Assembly: GCA_002385985.1 (NCBI GenBank)
Contig: DGEO01000037.1
Location: 78,187 to 142,186 of the forward strand
Reading direction: 5' to 3'
Length of the DNA: 64,000 nucleotides
Source: Anaerolineaceae bacterium UBA3924
GTDB lineage: Bacteria; Chloroflexota; Anaerolineae; Anaerolineales; Anaerolineaceae
The translations under genes were made by a program, and so were the position numbers. Numbering within the stretch: the stretch's first letter is position 1; every line of letters begins with the position of its first letter. Shown piece by piece: positions 25,626-34,378 of this stretch. The notes under the pieces are model-generated. The model was not told where the DNA came from, made no database searches, and saw nothing but the letters and a program-made list of their open reading frames with translations.

Positions 25626-26916
25626 ATACGGTCCTTCGGTCCTGCAGGATCACGCCGCGCATCCCCTCCAGGTCACTTTCCTTCAGGACGACGCGGCTGA
25701 TCTGATTCCACAGCGGCCGGTCCGCGGCGCTGAACACCCGCAGGTAGTGATCGGTCAGCCCGCTCACCGCCCAGGTCCCGTCCTCCAGCGGTGTTTCGGA
25801 TTCCCACAGCACCTCGACCTCAGCGCCCAGGAAGCGCTCCTGGAAGCGCAGCTGTGCGTCGACGAACAGCCTTCTCACCTCAGCGTTGCGCTGCTTGCGG
25901 ATCTCCTTGGGCACCTGACCGGGCAGCCGGCCCGCCGGAGTCGCCGGCCGGGGTGAATAGGTGAACACATGCCCGCCGGCGAACTGCATGCGCTCGATGA
26001 ACGCCATGCTCTCGGCGAACTCGGCATCCGTCTCGCCGGGGAAGCCGGTGATCACATCCGTGGTAATCGCCATATCCGGCGCAGCCCCGCGGGCCAGGTC
26101 CAGCAGTGCGGCGTACTCGGCCGGGGTGGTCTTGCGCGCCATGCGCCGCAGCGTGGCCGCGCTGCCCGACTGCAGCGGCAGGTGCAGATGGCGGCACATG
26201 CGCGGGTTTTCCCACAGGCGGAAGAAATCCTCATCCAGATCCCAGGGTTCCAGCGAGGAAAGCCGAACCCGCTCGACGTCCGTTTCGTCCAGGATGGCCT
26301 GAACCAGGTACTGCAGGCGGCGGGGCTGCTCCAGGTCCTTGCCCCAGCCGCCCAGCTGTACGCCGGTCAGCACCACCTCACGGGAGCCGCCTTCACGGGC
26401 GGAGAGGACATCCGCCAGTACCTCGGCCACCGGCCGGCTGCGGCTGCGTCCGCGGGCCACCCGGGTGATGCAGAAGGTGCAGTGATTGTCGCAGCCGTCC
26501 TGCACCTTGATGAAGGCCCGGGTGCGCGCATGGCTGCCGGGCAGCGGCTCGCGCGCCAGCGGTTCCTCATCGAAGGCCTCTGTGGGCAGATCCAGGAAAT
26601 CAAAGACCAGCTGGTCCTTGTCCATGTTGGGGACCACCCGCACCACATTCGGCAGATCGGCGGCCGCGTCCGGCTCCAGCGTCGACCAGCAGCCGGTCAG
26701 GATGATCTGCGCATTGCCAGCCCGGGCTGCCTGGCGGATCTTCTGGCGCGAATCGGAGGCCGCCTCACGGGTGACCGCGCAGGTGTTGACCACCACCAGG
26801 TCAGCCCGTTCGGGCGAATCTACAATCGTATGCCCGGCAGCGCGGAACTGTCGGGCGTAGCGTTCAATTTCACTCTGATTTAATCGACAGCCGATGCTGT
26901 CCAGAAAAACGTTCAT
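25606..26916 (-). CDS. mtaB: tRNA t6A37 methylthiotransferase MtaB
   Basis: A radical-SAM enzyme that converts t6A37 to ms2t6A in tRNAs decoding ANN codons. The 436 residues comprise the MTTase N-domain with cluster ligands C10, C46 and C76, the radical-SAM CxxxCxxC at C142/C146/C149 (DGCDNHCTFC), and a C-terminal TRAM-like domain. The length and the domain order fit MtaB better than MiaB or RimO. The last codons run through the left arm of the shared terminator. The start lies just after the stop of the lipoprotein gene at 26923. Confidence 0.94.
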   Translation of the reverse strand: MNVFLDSIGCRLNQSEIERYARQFRAAGHTIVDSPERADLVVVNTCAVTREAASDSRQKIRQAARAGNAQIILTGCWSTLEPDAAADLPNVVRVVPNMDKDQLVFDFLDLPTEAFDEEPLAREPLPGSHARTRAFIKVQDGCDNHCTFCITRVARGRSRSRPVAEVLADVLSAREGGSREVVLTGVQLGGWGKDLEQPRRLQYLVQAILDETDVERVRLSSLEPWDLDEDFFRLWENPRMCRHLHLPLQSGSAATLRRMARKTTPAEYAALLDLARGAAPDMAITTDVITGFPGETDAEFAESMAFIERMQFAGGHVFTYSPRPATPAGRLPGQVPKEIRKQRNAEVRRLFVDAQLRFQERFLGAEVEVLWESETPLEDGTWAVSGLTDHYLRVFSAADRPLWNQISRVVLKESDLEGMRGVILQDRRTVSVKTSG

Positions 26917-26922
26917 ATACCA

Positions 26923-27582
26923 CTAAGGCTGCAGTACCACAAAATTGTCAAACAGGATATCCACGCCCGGTTCGGAGAATGCGCCCGCCACCAGGCCAAT
27001 ATCTCCTTCAGTGAAGGCGTCATCGATAGCTTCGGCCACCAGTTGATCGTTGATGGAGAAGGTCAGGCGGTTACCGCTGCACTCAGCCCGCAGGTGATTG
27101 GACGCCTGCCCCTGCAGGATGGCATCCTCAAACTCAAGCGTTTCCGCGCTGATCACCTGGTAATCGCCCTGCTCCACTTTCACGATCCCGGCGTACCCGT
27201 CACTGCTGGCCATGAAGGCGTAGAAGTTGTCCTCGTCCTGATAGCGGCAAAGGATGCCGAAATCGTTGTCCATCGGCCCGTTCTTCATGGTCGCCAGGAC
27301 CTCCACGCGCACATCCCGGTACCAGCGGCCGGGCAGCGACCAGAAATCATGGGCTGGTTTGTTAATAATGAAGCGCAGCCCGCCCTCGTGATAGGCGATG
27401 ACCGAGTCATCCTCGATCAGCGTTCGCCAGCCGCTGCGCGGGTCGCTGAAATCATCCTCGAAGAGGATGGTTCCCGGCTCTGCCTGCTGAGCGAAAGCCG
27501 CCGAAATCCACGGTGTACCGCAACCGGTCAGTGCCACGCTGCAGAGCAGCCCGATGAGCAAAGCTGACGAAAGTTTTCGCAT
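26923..27582 (-). CDS. Lipoprotein with LamG/DUF1080-like domain
   Basis: A 219-residue predicted lipoprotein: MRKLSS, hydrophobic core and lipobox ALTGC, then one concanavalin-like beta-sandwich domain (EDDFSDPRSGWRT ... DNDFGILCRYQDEDNFYAFMASSDGYAGIVK ... FDNFVVLQP). This resembles the family-16-like or DUF1080 domains of surface proteins that may bind carbohydrates. The Met at 27582 gives the signal peptide and has GGGAG upstream. An extended -10 (TGCTAAAAT, core at 27643-27638) is about 50 bases upstream. The role is unknown. Confidence 0.82.
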   Translation of the reverse strand: MRKLSSALLIGLLCSVALTGCGTPWISAAFAQQAEPGTILFEDDFSDPRSGWRTLIEDDSVIAYHEGGLRFIINKPAHDFWSLPGRWYRDVRVEVLATMKNGPMDNDFGILCRYQDEDNFYAFMASSDGYAGIVKVEQGDYQVISAETLEFEDAILQGQASNHLRAECSGNRLTFSINDQLVAEAIDDAFTEGDIGLVAGAFSEPGVDILFDNFVVLQP

Positions 27583-27996
27583 CGAGGGGCTCCCGAACCT
27601 TACCTCCAGACGCCCGCGAATTGGAGCAATCTTGGTTATTTTAGCACAAATAAGGCAAGTACAGGGGGGACCGCCAGTTGTATCCCCCATTTCGGTCCAG
27701 GAAAACCCGAAAAATCGACGCTGCAGACGATACGATATATCGGAATTATCAACCCGGCACACCGAATTCACGCCCAATGGACAAACCATTACTTTACAGG
27801 TTTGTAATGTGACGTATTGCGCCCGGATTGGTGACTATCCGCACCCTGAGAACAGGGCAGACGGCTCCCCGCTGGCCGATCCCCCGGCTTGACAGCTGCC
27901 TGAAGGCATGATAACCTAACGCCGTTTCCGGTCACTTGTTCCCCCTAAATACAATTGACCGACGTCCAGTTCCTATTCATTTAGATGGAGTACAGC
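27583..27996. promoter_or_regulatory. Divergent intergenic region lipoprotein / cold-shock gene
   Basis: A 414 bp gap. On the right, TTGACA (27889-27894) with TAACCT (27912-27917) after a 17-base spacer is the likely csp promoter, followed by a leader of about 75 bases. On the left, an extended -10 serves the lipoprotein gene on the minus strand. The middle, roughly 27660-27880, shows no gene or obvious RNA structure. Confidence 0.5.
27889..27917 (+). promoter_or_regulatory. Promoter of the cold-shock gene
   Basis: Perfect -35 TTGACA, 17-base spacer and a weak -10 (TAACCT). The untranslated leader of about 75 bases is long enough for the temperature-dependent folding known in some csp mRNAs. 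Confidence 0.6.
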
Positions 27997-28209
27997 ATGT
28001 CTGAACGTTTTGTTGGAACCGTAAAGTGGTTCAACCCTGCGAAGGGTTACGGGTTCATCGGCCGCGATGGTGGCGAGGATGTCTTTGTTCATTTCTCCGC
28101 CATCCAGATGGAAGGCTATCGCCAGTTGAAGGAAGGTCAGCAAGTAGAGTTTTCGATTGAACAGGGCCCGAAGGGACTTCAGGCTGCTTCTGTCATCGCT
28201 ATCGACTAA
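27997..28209 (+). CDS. csp: Cold-shock domain protein
   Basis: A 70-residue CspA-family RNA/ssDNA chaperone. It has the RNP1 motif KGYGFIGRD and the RNP2 motif DVFVHFSAI, and the standard GTVKWFN start. The ATG at 27997 was chosen because GGAG lies six bases upstream; an earlier in-frame ATG (27985) would place the ribosome site inside the gene. Flanked by its own promoter and a terminator hairpin. Confidence 0.97.
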   Translation: MSERFVGTVKWFNPAKGYGFIGRDGGEDVFVHFSAIQMEGYRQLKEGQQVEFSIEQGPKGLQAASVIAID

Positions 28210-28233
28210 TTTCTGCGAATAACTGAATATTTT

Positions 28234-28263
28234 CGAGCCGCCTTTTGGCGGCTCGACTTATTT
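28234..28263 (+). terminator. Terminator of the cold-shock gene
   Basis: An eight-bp stem GAGCCGCC/GGCGGCTC with a TTTT loop, followed by an imperfect T-rich stretch (GACTTATTTAA). It sits between two convergent genes. Confidence 0.7.
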
Positions 28264-28267
28264 AAGC

Positions 28268-28888
28268 TCAACGGAGGAACACGTCCGCCAGCAGCTTGGC
28301 GTACTCCAGCCCGGTCACCTTCCAGCCCTCCGGCCGCAGCCACCAGGTGAGCGGGCGGTACCAGTGGTCCCGGGCAGCGCGGACGATGATCTCCTCCTCA
28401 CCGCCGGAAAACACGCTGCGGTATATCCAGCGGACACGCAGCGTGTGGTAGGGATCAGTCACCACAATCGCCGACCCCAGCCTGTACTGCCGCAGCACGT
28501 CTTTCACCCGCCCGGCCTCTTCCCGGGTGCTGTCGGCCGCCTGTCGGGTGAACAGTATCGCGTCCGCGGGAATGCCCTGATCGATCAGCTCCCGGGTGAT
28601 CAGGTCCAGGTAAGCCTGCTGTGATCCGTCCACCTGCTCCCCGGTGTCCGTCAGGATCAAATACTTCGCATACCCGTCCCGGATCAGGCGGATGGCTTCA
28701 TCCTGACGGACTTCATCACCGCCGGAAAGCAGGACAACGGCATCCGCCCCCTCCAGCGGATCCGGCGCAACCAGCAGCGCGCCCGCGGCGATCAGGAGCA
28801 CGACCGCCGCCAGCGGCAGCGCGATCAAGACCCACCGGATACGCCTGCGCGAGGACTTGACAGGCGGGCTGTATCGATCCCCGGTCAT
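28268..28888 (-). CDS. DUF218 (YdcF/SanA-like) membrane-anchored protein
   Basis: A 206-residue protein: a short basic N-terminus, one membrane anchor (about residues 17-40) and a DUF218 Rossmann-like domain beginning with DAVVLLSGGDEVRQDEAIRLI and containing YLILTDTG and VTDPYHTLRVRWIYRS. YdcF-family proteins bind nucleotides or act in envelope processes (SanA/ElyC-like); the substrate is unknown. The ATG overlaps the preceding lyase stop (TGATG), which indicates coupling. Confidence 0.88.
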   Translation of the reverse strand: MTGDRYSPPVKSSRRRIRWVLIALPLAAVVLLIAAGALLVAPDPLEGADAVVLLSGGDEVRQDEAIRLIRDGYAKYLILTDTGEQVDGSQQAYLDLITRELIDQGIPADAILFTRQAADSTREEAGRVKDVLRQYRLGSAIVVTDPYHTLRVRWIYRSVFSGGEEEIIVRAARDHWYRPLTWWLRPEGWKVTGLEYAKLLADVFLR

Positions 28889-30063
28889 CAGCGCTGGCTG
28901 AACACCCGGCGCATGCGCTCCAGCGCTTCCTCCAGCACGGAGCGCGGGCAGCCGAAGTTCAGCCGGGCAAACCCCGCCCCTTCCTTCCCGTAATAAGTGC
29001 CTTCGGAAAGCGCCACCCGGGCTTGCCTGAGGAAATACTTGCCCGGCGGGTCTGGCAGCTGCACACCGCGGAAGTCCAGCCAGGCCAGATAGGTGCCTTC
29101 CGGCACGGTGACCCGCACCCCGGGCAGTTCTTCCGTCACGAACTTCACCAGGAAGTCGCGGTTGGCCTCCAGATAAGCCAGCAGAGCCTCCAGCCATGGC
29201 TTGCCCTGCGTGTAAGCTGCATGCGCGGCCACCTGGCCCAGCAGGTTCACATGCCCGACCAGCCCCTGCGTCGCGCCCATCACCTGCCGGCGCAGTTCGG
29301 GGTTGGGGATCACCGCGTAGGATGCGACCAGCCCGGCGATGTTGAACGTCTTGCTGGGCGACATCAGCGTGACCGTATGGCGGGCGATCTCCTCATCCAG
29401 CGAGGCGATGGGCGTATGCCGGTTCCCGGAGTACACCAGGTCGCAGTGGATCTCGTCCGAGCAGATGGTCACCCCTCGGCGCAGGCAGATCTCCGCCATC
29501 CGCTCCAGCTCCATCCGGGTGTAGACCCGCCCGACCGGGTTATGCGGGTTGCACAGGATGAACAGGCGCGTGTCGTCCGTCATGGCCTGCTCGAAGGCGT
29601 CGAAATCCACCTCGAAGCGCCCGTCCGGCCCCTGCACCATGGGAGCATCGTGCCGGACCCGGCCGGCGTTTTCCGGAGCCGTGAGGAAAGGCGGGTAGAT
29701 GGGCGTCTGGATCAGCACGCCATCCCCGGGCTGGCCGATGGCATGCGCCACCAGGTTGATCCCCGTGACCACACCCGGAAGCAGCACGATATCCTCCTGG
29801 CGCACCTGCCAGCCGTGACGCTCCGCCAGCCAGGCCTGGATGGCCTCGATCAATACCGGCATGTCCGTGGGATAGCCGAAAACGCCGTGCGCGGCCCGCT
29901 CCTGAATGGCGCGGATAACCGGCTCTGGCGAAATGAAGTCCATGTCAGCCACCCACAGGGGCAGCACATCCTCCGGGTACTGCAGCCACTTGATGCTTTC
30001 CGAGTGACGCCGGTCCGGCAGGAAATCAAAAAGTTCAGCCAATTCTGGATAGGGGTGAATCAT
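28888..30063 (-). CDS. patB: MalY/PatB-family PLP-dependent C-S lyase
   Basis: A 391-residue fold-type I aminotransferase-like enzyme. The PLP lysine lies in SPSKTFNIAGL, with the PLP-ring contact DEIHCDL and the N-terminal SIKWLQYPEDVLPLWVADMDF signature of the MalY/PatB (cystathionine beta-lyase) group. It probably cleaves cystathionine or related S-conjugates to pyruvate, ammonia and a thiol. GGAGG lies 11 bases upstream of the ATG and a TATAAT is found a little further up on the minus strand. Confidence 0.9.
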   Translation of the reverse strand: MIHPYPELAELFDFLPDRRHSESIKWLQYPEDVLPLWVADMDFISPEPVIRAIQERAAHGVFGYPTDMPVLIEAIQAWLAERHGWQVRQEDIVLLPGVVTGINLVAHAIGQPGDGVLIQTPIYPPFLTAPENAGRVRHDAPMVQGPDGRFEVDFDAFEQAMTDDTRLFILCNPHNPVGRVYTRMELERMAEICLRRGVTICSDEIHCDLVYSGNRHTPIASLDEEIARHTVTLMSPSKTFNIAGLVASYAVIPNPELRRQVMGATQGLVGHVNLLGQVAAHAAYTQGKPWLEALLAYLEANRDFLVKFVTEELPGVRVTVPEGTYLAWLDFRGVQLPDPPGKYFLRQARVALSEGTYYGKEGAGFARLNFGCPRSVLEEALERMRRVFSQR

Positions 30064-30178
30064 CAGGGAAATATCCTCCGTGCTGGATTATACAGCATTC
30101 AATTCTGAGGTTTCTCGAGGAAAACTGTTATACTGATTAATTGTAATAATGCCGATACAAGTACAGGAACACCCGACA

Positions 30179-31090
30179 ATGCCAACTCTCAAGAAACCGC
30201 AGCTGATTCTCCTGACCGCTGACCAGTGGACCGATTACGAACTGCTCGATTCCGGCAACGGGCTGAAGCTCGAGCGCTACGGCCCCTACCGGCTGGTCCG
30301 GCCGGAAGCGGAGGCCATGTGGCAGCCCGGCCTGCCTCAGAAAGAGTGGGATCGGGCGCACGCGGTGTTCAAAACTACCGGTGAGGAGCACGGCGGTCAC
30401 TGGGAGGCCAAAGATGACCTGCCGGCGCGCTGGGCCATCGAGTACAAGGGCCTGCGCATGTGGGTCCAGCTGTCAGCCTCGCGGCATGTGGGCGTTTTCC
30501 CGGAACAGGCCAGCCAGTGGGACTGGATTACCAATATCGTTCGGGCCAACCGGCGGCCGCTTAAGGTGCTTAACCTGTTTGGCTACACCGGGCTGGCTTC
30601 GCTGGCTGCCAGCCGGGCCGGTGCGGAAGTAACCCATGTGGACGCCTCCAGGAAGACGGTGAACTGGGCCAGAGAAAACCAGCTGCTTTCGAACCTTGTC
30701 GACCGGCCGATCCGCTGGATCATCGACGACGCGGTAAAGTTCGTCCAGCGCGAAACCCGCCGGGGCAATCAATACGACGGCCTGATTCTGGACCCGCCCA
30801 AATTCGGACGCGGTCCCAAAGGCGAGGTCTGGGAGTTCTACAAACTGCTGCCGGACCTGCTGGATACATGCCGAAAGGTGCTCAGCCCGCAGGCACAGTT
30901 CGTGGTGCTGACCGCCTATGCCGTCAAAGCCTCGCCGATCACCCTGCATTACGCCGTGCAGGAGATGATGTCCGGATACCGCGGCTTCACCAGCGCGGGT
31001 GAAGTGACGCTGATGGAAAAAAGCCGCGGGCGGCTGCTTTCCACTGCCATCTTCGGGCGATGGGAAGCCAACCCCAATGTCAAGCGTTAG
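30179..31090 (+). CDS. RlmI-like class I SAM-dependent methyltransferase
   Basis: A 303-residue methyltransferase. SAM-binding motif I is LNLFGYTGLASLAASRAGA, motif II ends in VDASRKTV, and the catalytic motif is LILDPPKFGRG, the DPPxF form used by RlmI/RlmK-type rRNA methyltransferases. The N-terminal PUA domain of E. coli RlmI is not evident, so the rRNA target is inferred only. The ATG at 30179 has AGGA upstream; an earlier ATG at 30149 lacks a ribosome site. It is followed after 15 bp by proC. Confidence 0.9.
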   Translation: MPTLKKPQLILLTADQWTDYELLDSGNGLKLERYGPYRLVRPEAEAMWQPGLPQKEWDRAHAVFKTTGEEHGGHWEAKDDLPARWAIEYKGLRMWVQLSASRHVGVFPEQASQWDWITNIVRANRRPLKVLNLFGYTGLASLAASRAGAEVTHVDASRKTVNWARENQLLSNLVDRPIRWIIDDAVKFVQRETRRGNQYDGLILDPPKFGRGPKGEVWEFYKLLPDLLDTCRKVLSPQAQFVVLTAYAVKASPITLHYAVQEMMSGYRGFTSAGEVTLMEKSRGRLLSTAIFGRWEANPNVKR

Positions 31091-31105
31091 TCATCCAGAG
31101 TAATC

Positions 31106-31957
31106 ATGAATCTCGACTCACCTTCCATTGCTCTCATCGGCCCCGGCGTCATGGCGGAGGCCATCATCGCCGGGCTGCTGCGCAAGCACGTCACCCCGCC
31201 CGAACAGATTCGCGCCTCCGGTCCGCACCTTGACCGGGTCACGCAGCTGCAGGCGCGCTACAACATCACCCCCTACACAGACAACCGCAAAGCTGCCGAA
31301 GGCGCGGACGTGATCATCCTCTCGATCAAGCCGCAGCGCCTGGAGCGGGTGCTCGCCGTGTTGAACGGCTCAGTGCGCCCGGAAGCGCTGGTGCTGTCCA
31401 TCGTCGCCGGGGCGACCATCCAGCAGATTTCCGCCGGGCTGGGCCACGAGAGCATCGCCCGTGCCATGCCCAATACCCCCGCCCAGATCGGCGAGGGCAT
31501 CACCGTGTGGACAGTATCCGAATCCGTGTCGGAAGACCAGCGGCAGCTGGCCGGGCGCATCCTCGGCGCGCTGGGCGAGGAGGTTTTCGTCGAAGAAGAG
31601 AACTACCTGGACATGGCCACCGCGCTCTCCGGCACCGGGCCGGCGTATGTGTTCCTCTTCATGGAGGCCATGATCGACGCGGGCGTGCATCTGGGCTTCC
31701 CCCGCCGCATCGCCGAGCGCCTGGTCACCGAAACCCTGCGTGGGTCGGTGGATTACTACGAGGAGAAGAAGGTGCACATCGCCCGCCTGCGCAACGAGGT
31801 CACCTCCCCGGGCGGCACCTCCGCCGCCGCGCTGTACTATCTGGAAAAAGCCGGCTTCCGCACCGCCATTTCCCGGGCGGTGTGGGCCGCCTTCGAACGC
31901 TCGCTGGAACTGGGCAAGGGCAAATCCACCCGCTCGCCGGAGAACCCCGAGGCATAG
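31106..31957 (+). CDS. proC: Pyrroline-5-carboxylate reductase
   Basis: The last step of proline synthesis, reducing P5C with NAD(P)H. The 283 residues include an N-terminal Rossmann motif (IALIGPGVMAEAIIAGL), the RAMPNTPAQIGEG segment, the substrate-binding LSGTGPAYVF and the ProC signature VTSPGGTSAAAL. It is in the same direction as the methyltransferase genes on either side, with gaps of 15 bp. Confidence 0.95.
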   Translation: MNLDSPSIALIGPGVMAEAIIAGLLRKHVTPPEQIRASGPHLDRVTQLQARYNITPYTDNRKAAEGADVIILSIKPQRLERVLAVLNGSVRPEALVLSIVAGATIQQISAGLGHESIARAMPNTPAQIGEGITVWTVSESVSEDQRQLAGRILGALGEEVFVEEENYLDMATALSGTGPAYVFLFMEAMIDAGVHLGFPRRIAERLVTETLRGSVDYYEEKKVHIARLRNEVTSPGGTSAAALYYLEKAGFRTAISRAVWAAFERSLELGKGKSTRSPENPEA

Positions 31958-31972
31958 ACGGAGAGAACGCCG

Positions 31973-32716
31973 ATGGACATCTGGAAATATTTCGACATCA
32001 CCCACCGCTACCACATCCTCTGCAACCCCACCCGCCTGGAGAAGTACACGTTTATCGTCTCGCTCACCCACCTGCAGCCCGGCGCGCGGGTGCTGGAAAT
32101 CGCCGCAGGCAAGGGCGAGTTCATCACCCTGCTGGCCGAGCGCTACCTGGTCAGCGGGGTGGCCATCGACGCCTCACCCTATGTAGTCGAGGAAATGAAG
32201 CACAAGCTGGCCGACCGCGTCCCCCGGGCGCAAATTGAAGTGCTCACCATGGACGCAGCCGAGTACCGCCCGGAGCAGCCGGAATCCTTTGATCTGACCG
32301 CCTGCATCGGCGCAAGCTGGATTTTCGGCGATCACCGCGGCACGCTGGCTTACCTGAAGGAACAGACCCGTCCCGGCGGCTGGATTGTGGTCGGCGAGCC
32401 TTTCTGGCGCCGCGAGCCGGACCCCGAATACCTGCAGTCGGCAGGTTACGACCGCGACTCATTCAGTACGCACGCCGGCAATGTGCGCATCGGCGAGGAG
32501 CTGGGCCTGCGCCTGGCCTACACCGCGGTCAGCAATCACGACGAGTGGGACATGTACGAATGCCTGCAGTGGTACGCCGCCGAGCTGTACGCCCGCGAGC
32601 ACCCCGACGACCCGGACCTGCCCGAGGTGATGCAGCGGGTGGAGAAATCGCGGAACGAATACCTGCGCTGGGGCCGCGAGACGATGGGCTGGGCGATCTA
32701 CGTGTTCCTCAAGTAG
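31973..32716 (+). CDS. Class I SAM-dependent methyltransferase
   Basis: A 247-residue methyltransferase with motif I VLEIAAGKGEFITLLAER, an acidic motif II (VAIDASPYVVEEM), and VLTMDAAEY. The C-terminal half contains several conserved-looking Trp and Tyr (WDMYECLQWYAAELYA). The substrate cannot be assigned; the family includes small-molecule and lipid methyltransferases. GGAGAG lies eight bases upstream of the ATG, 15 bp after proC. Confidence 0.88.
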   Translation: MDIWKYFDITHRYHILCNPTRLEKYTFIVSLTHLQPGARVLEIAAGKGEFITLLAERYLVSGVAIDASPYVVEEMKHKLADRVPRAQIEVLTMDAAEYRPEQPESFDLTACIGASWIFGDHRGTLAYLKEQTRPGGWIVVGEPFWRREPDPEYLQSAGYDRDSFSTHAGNVRIGEELGLRLAYTAVSNHDEWDMYECLQWYAAELYAREHPDDPDLPEVMQRVEKSRNEYLRWGRETMGWAIYVFLK

Positions 32717-32857
32717 GTCCAGCCTGATAATCGCATATTCCAGGCCGCCGCGGCGCCCGCTCCGGCCTTGTTCTGGCTATAATGATACCGGCGGCGGTCG
32801 CCTCCTCTCAATTCCCGGTTTCATCCATCCAAATTAACCACACAAAACAGGGACAAC

Positions 32858-34378
32858 ATGCTGGCTCGCGTCTTCTCCTGTGCGGTCATTGGCCTGGAAG
32901 GTGTCATCGTCGAAGTCGAAGTGGATACCGGCGGCGGCCTGCCGCGCATGGTCATCGTCGGGCTGCCGGATGCGGCCGTGCAGGAAAGCCGCGAACGGGT
33001 CCGCTCGGCCATCAAAAACGCCGGGCTGGAGCCGCCCCGGCACCTGATGACCGTCAACCTGGCCCCGGCGTCGGTGCGCAAGGAAGGCCCGGCCTACGAC
33101 CTGCCCATCGCAGTCGGCGTGCTGGTAGCAACCCGTCAGATTCCCATGCAAGCCCTGGAGGGCAGCCTGATCATCGGCGAGCTGTCGCTGGACGGCTCCG
33201 TCCGTCATGTGCGCGGCGTGCTTCCGATGGCCGCTGTCGCCCGGGAGCAGGGTTTTGAGCGGGTCTTCGTGCCGGCATCCGACGCCGCCGAAGCCGCGCT
33301 CATCCCCGGTCTGGAGGTCTACCCGGTCGAGTCGCTGGGACACCTGGTCCGGCACCTGACCGGCCAGGAGTGCATCCAGCCGCAGGACCCGCCCGAGGTG
33401 GATGAGATCACACCCACGGTGGAGACCGACTTCCGCGACATCAAAGGGCAGGAGCACGTCAAGCGGGCCCTGGAGGTCGCTGCGGCCGGCGGGCACAACA
33501 TCCTGATGAGCGGCCCGCCGGGAGCCGGAAAGACCCTGCTGGCCCGCGCCCTGCCGGCCATCCTGCCGCGCATGGACATCGACGAGGCCTTGGACGTGAC
33601 CCGCATCTACTCCGTTGCCGACCAGCTCCCGGAGGACGTTCCGCTGATCCGCACCCGGCCTTTCCGTGCGCCGCACCACACCATCAGCCACGCCGGTCTG
33701 GTGGGCGGCGGGCACTTCCCCCATCCCGGCGAAGTCTCCCTGGCGCACCGCGGCGTACTGTTCCTCGACGAGCTGCCGGAGTTCGGCCCGCGCGTGTTGG
33801 AAGTTCTGCGCCAGCCCATCGAAGACAAGGTGGTCACCATCAGCCGCTCGACCGGCTCGCTGAGCTTCCCGGCCAACTTCCAGCTGGTAGCCGCCATGAA
33901 CCCCTGCCCGTGCGGCTTTCACGGGGATCCGGTCAAACCCTGCACCTGCTCGCCCGGCGTGGTGACCAAATACCAGAAGCGCATCTCCGGCCCGCTGATG
34001 GACCGCATCGACATCCATGTGGAGGTGCCGCGCGTCGAATACGAGAAGCTCTCTGACCGGCGGCCGGGCGAACCCTCCGAGGTTGTGCGCCAGCGAGTGG
34101 AAGCCGCCCGTGCCCGCCAGCGCGCCCGGCTGAACGGCACCGGCCTGACCTGCAACGCCGACATGCGTCCGGCGGAGGTGCACCGCTACTGCATGCTGGA
34201 TGAGGTCGGCTCGCGGCTGATGAAAACCGCCATGCAGCAGATGCGCCTTTCGGCCCGCACCTACCACCGCATCCTTAAACTCGCCCGCACCATCGCCGAC
34301 CTTGCCGGCAGCGATGCCATCCAGCCGGCGCATTTGGCCGAGGCGCTGCAGTATCGCCCTCGCGATACGGAGTTCTGA
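32858..34378 (+). CDS. comM: YifB/ComM-family Mg-chelatase-like AAA+ ATPase
   Basis: A 506-residue protein with an N-terminal LonC-like domain (residues 1-170), an AAA+ core with Walker [13 protein letters not shown], Walker [11 protein letters not shown], the [11 protein letters not shown] sensor/zinc region, and a C-terminal Mg-chelatase-like domain. In naturally transformable bacteria ComM is a hexameric helicase that promotes branch migration during integration of foreign DNA; it is widespread in non-competent bacteria too. AGGGA lies five bases before the ATG. A TATAAT at 32778-32783 without a good -35 may be part of its promoter. It abuts the convergent glycosidase gene. Confidence 0.94.
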   Translation: MLARVFSCAVIGLEGVIVEVEVDTGGGLPRMVIVGLPDAAVQESRERVRSAIKNAGLEPPRHLMTVNLAPASVRKEGPAYDLPIAVGVLVATRQIPMQALEGSLIIGELSLDGSVRHVRGVLPMAAVAREQGFERVFVPASDAAEAALIPGLEVYPVESLGHLVRHLTGQECIQPQDPPEVDEITPTVETDFRDIKGQEHVKRALEVAAAGGHNILMSGPPGAGKTLLARALPAILPRMDIDEALDVTRIYSVADQLPEDVPLIRTRPFRAPHHTISHAGLVGGGHFPHPGEVSLAHRGVLFLDELPEFGPRVLEVLRQPIEDKVVTISRSTGSLSFPANFQLVAAMNPCPCGFHGDPVKPCTCSPGVVTKYQKRISGPLMDRIDIHVEVPRVEYEKLSDRRPGEPSEVVRQRVEAARARQRARLNGTGLTCNADMRPAEVHRYCMLDEVGSRLMKTAMQQMRLSARTYHRILKLARTIADLAGSDAIQPAHLAEALQYRPRDTEF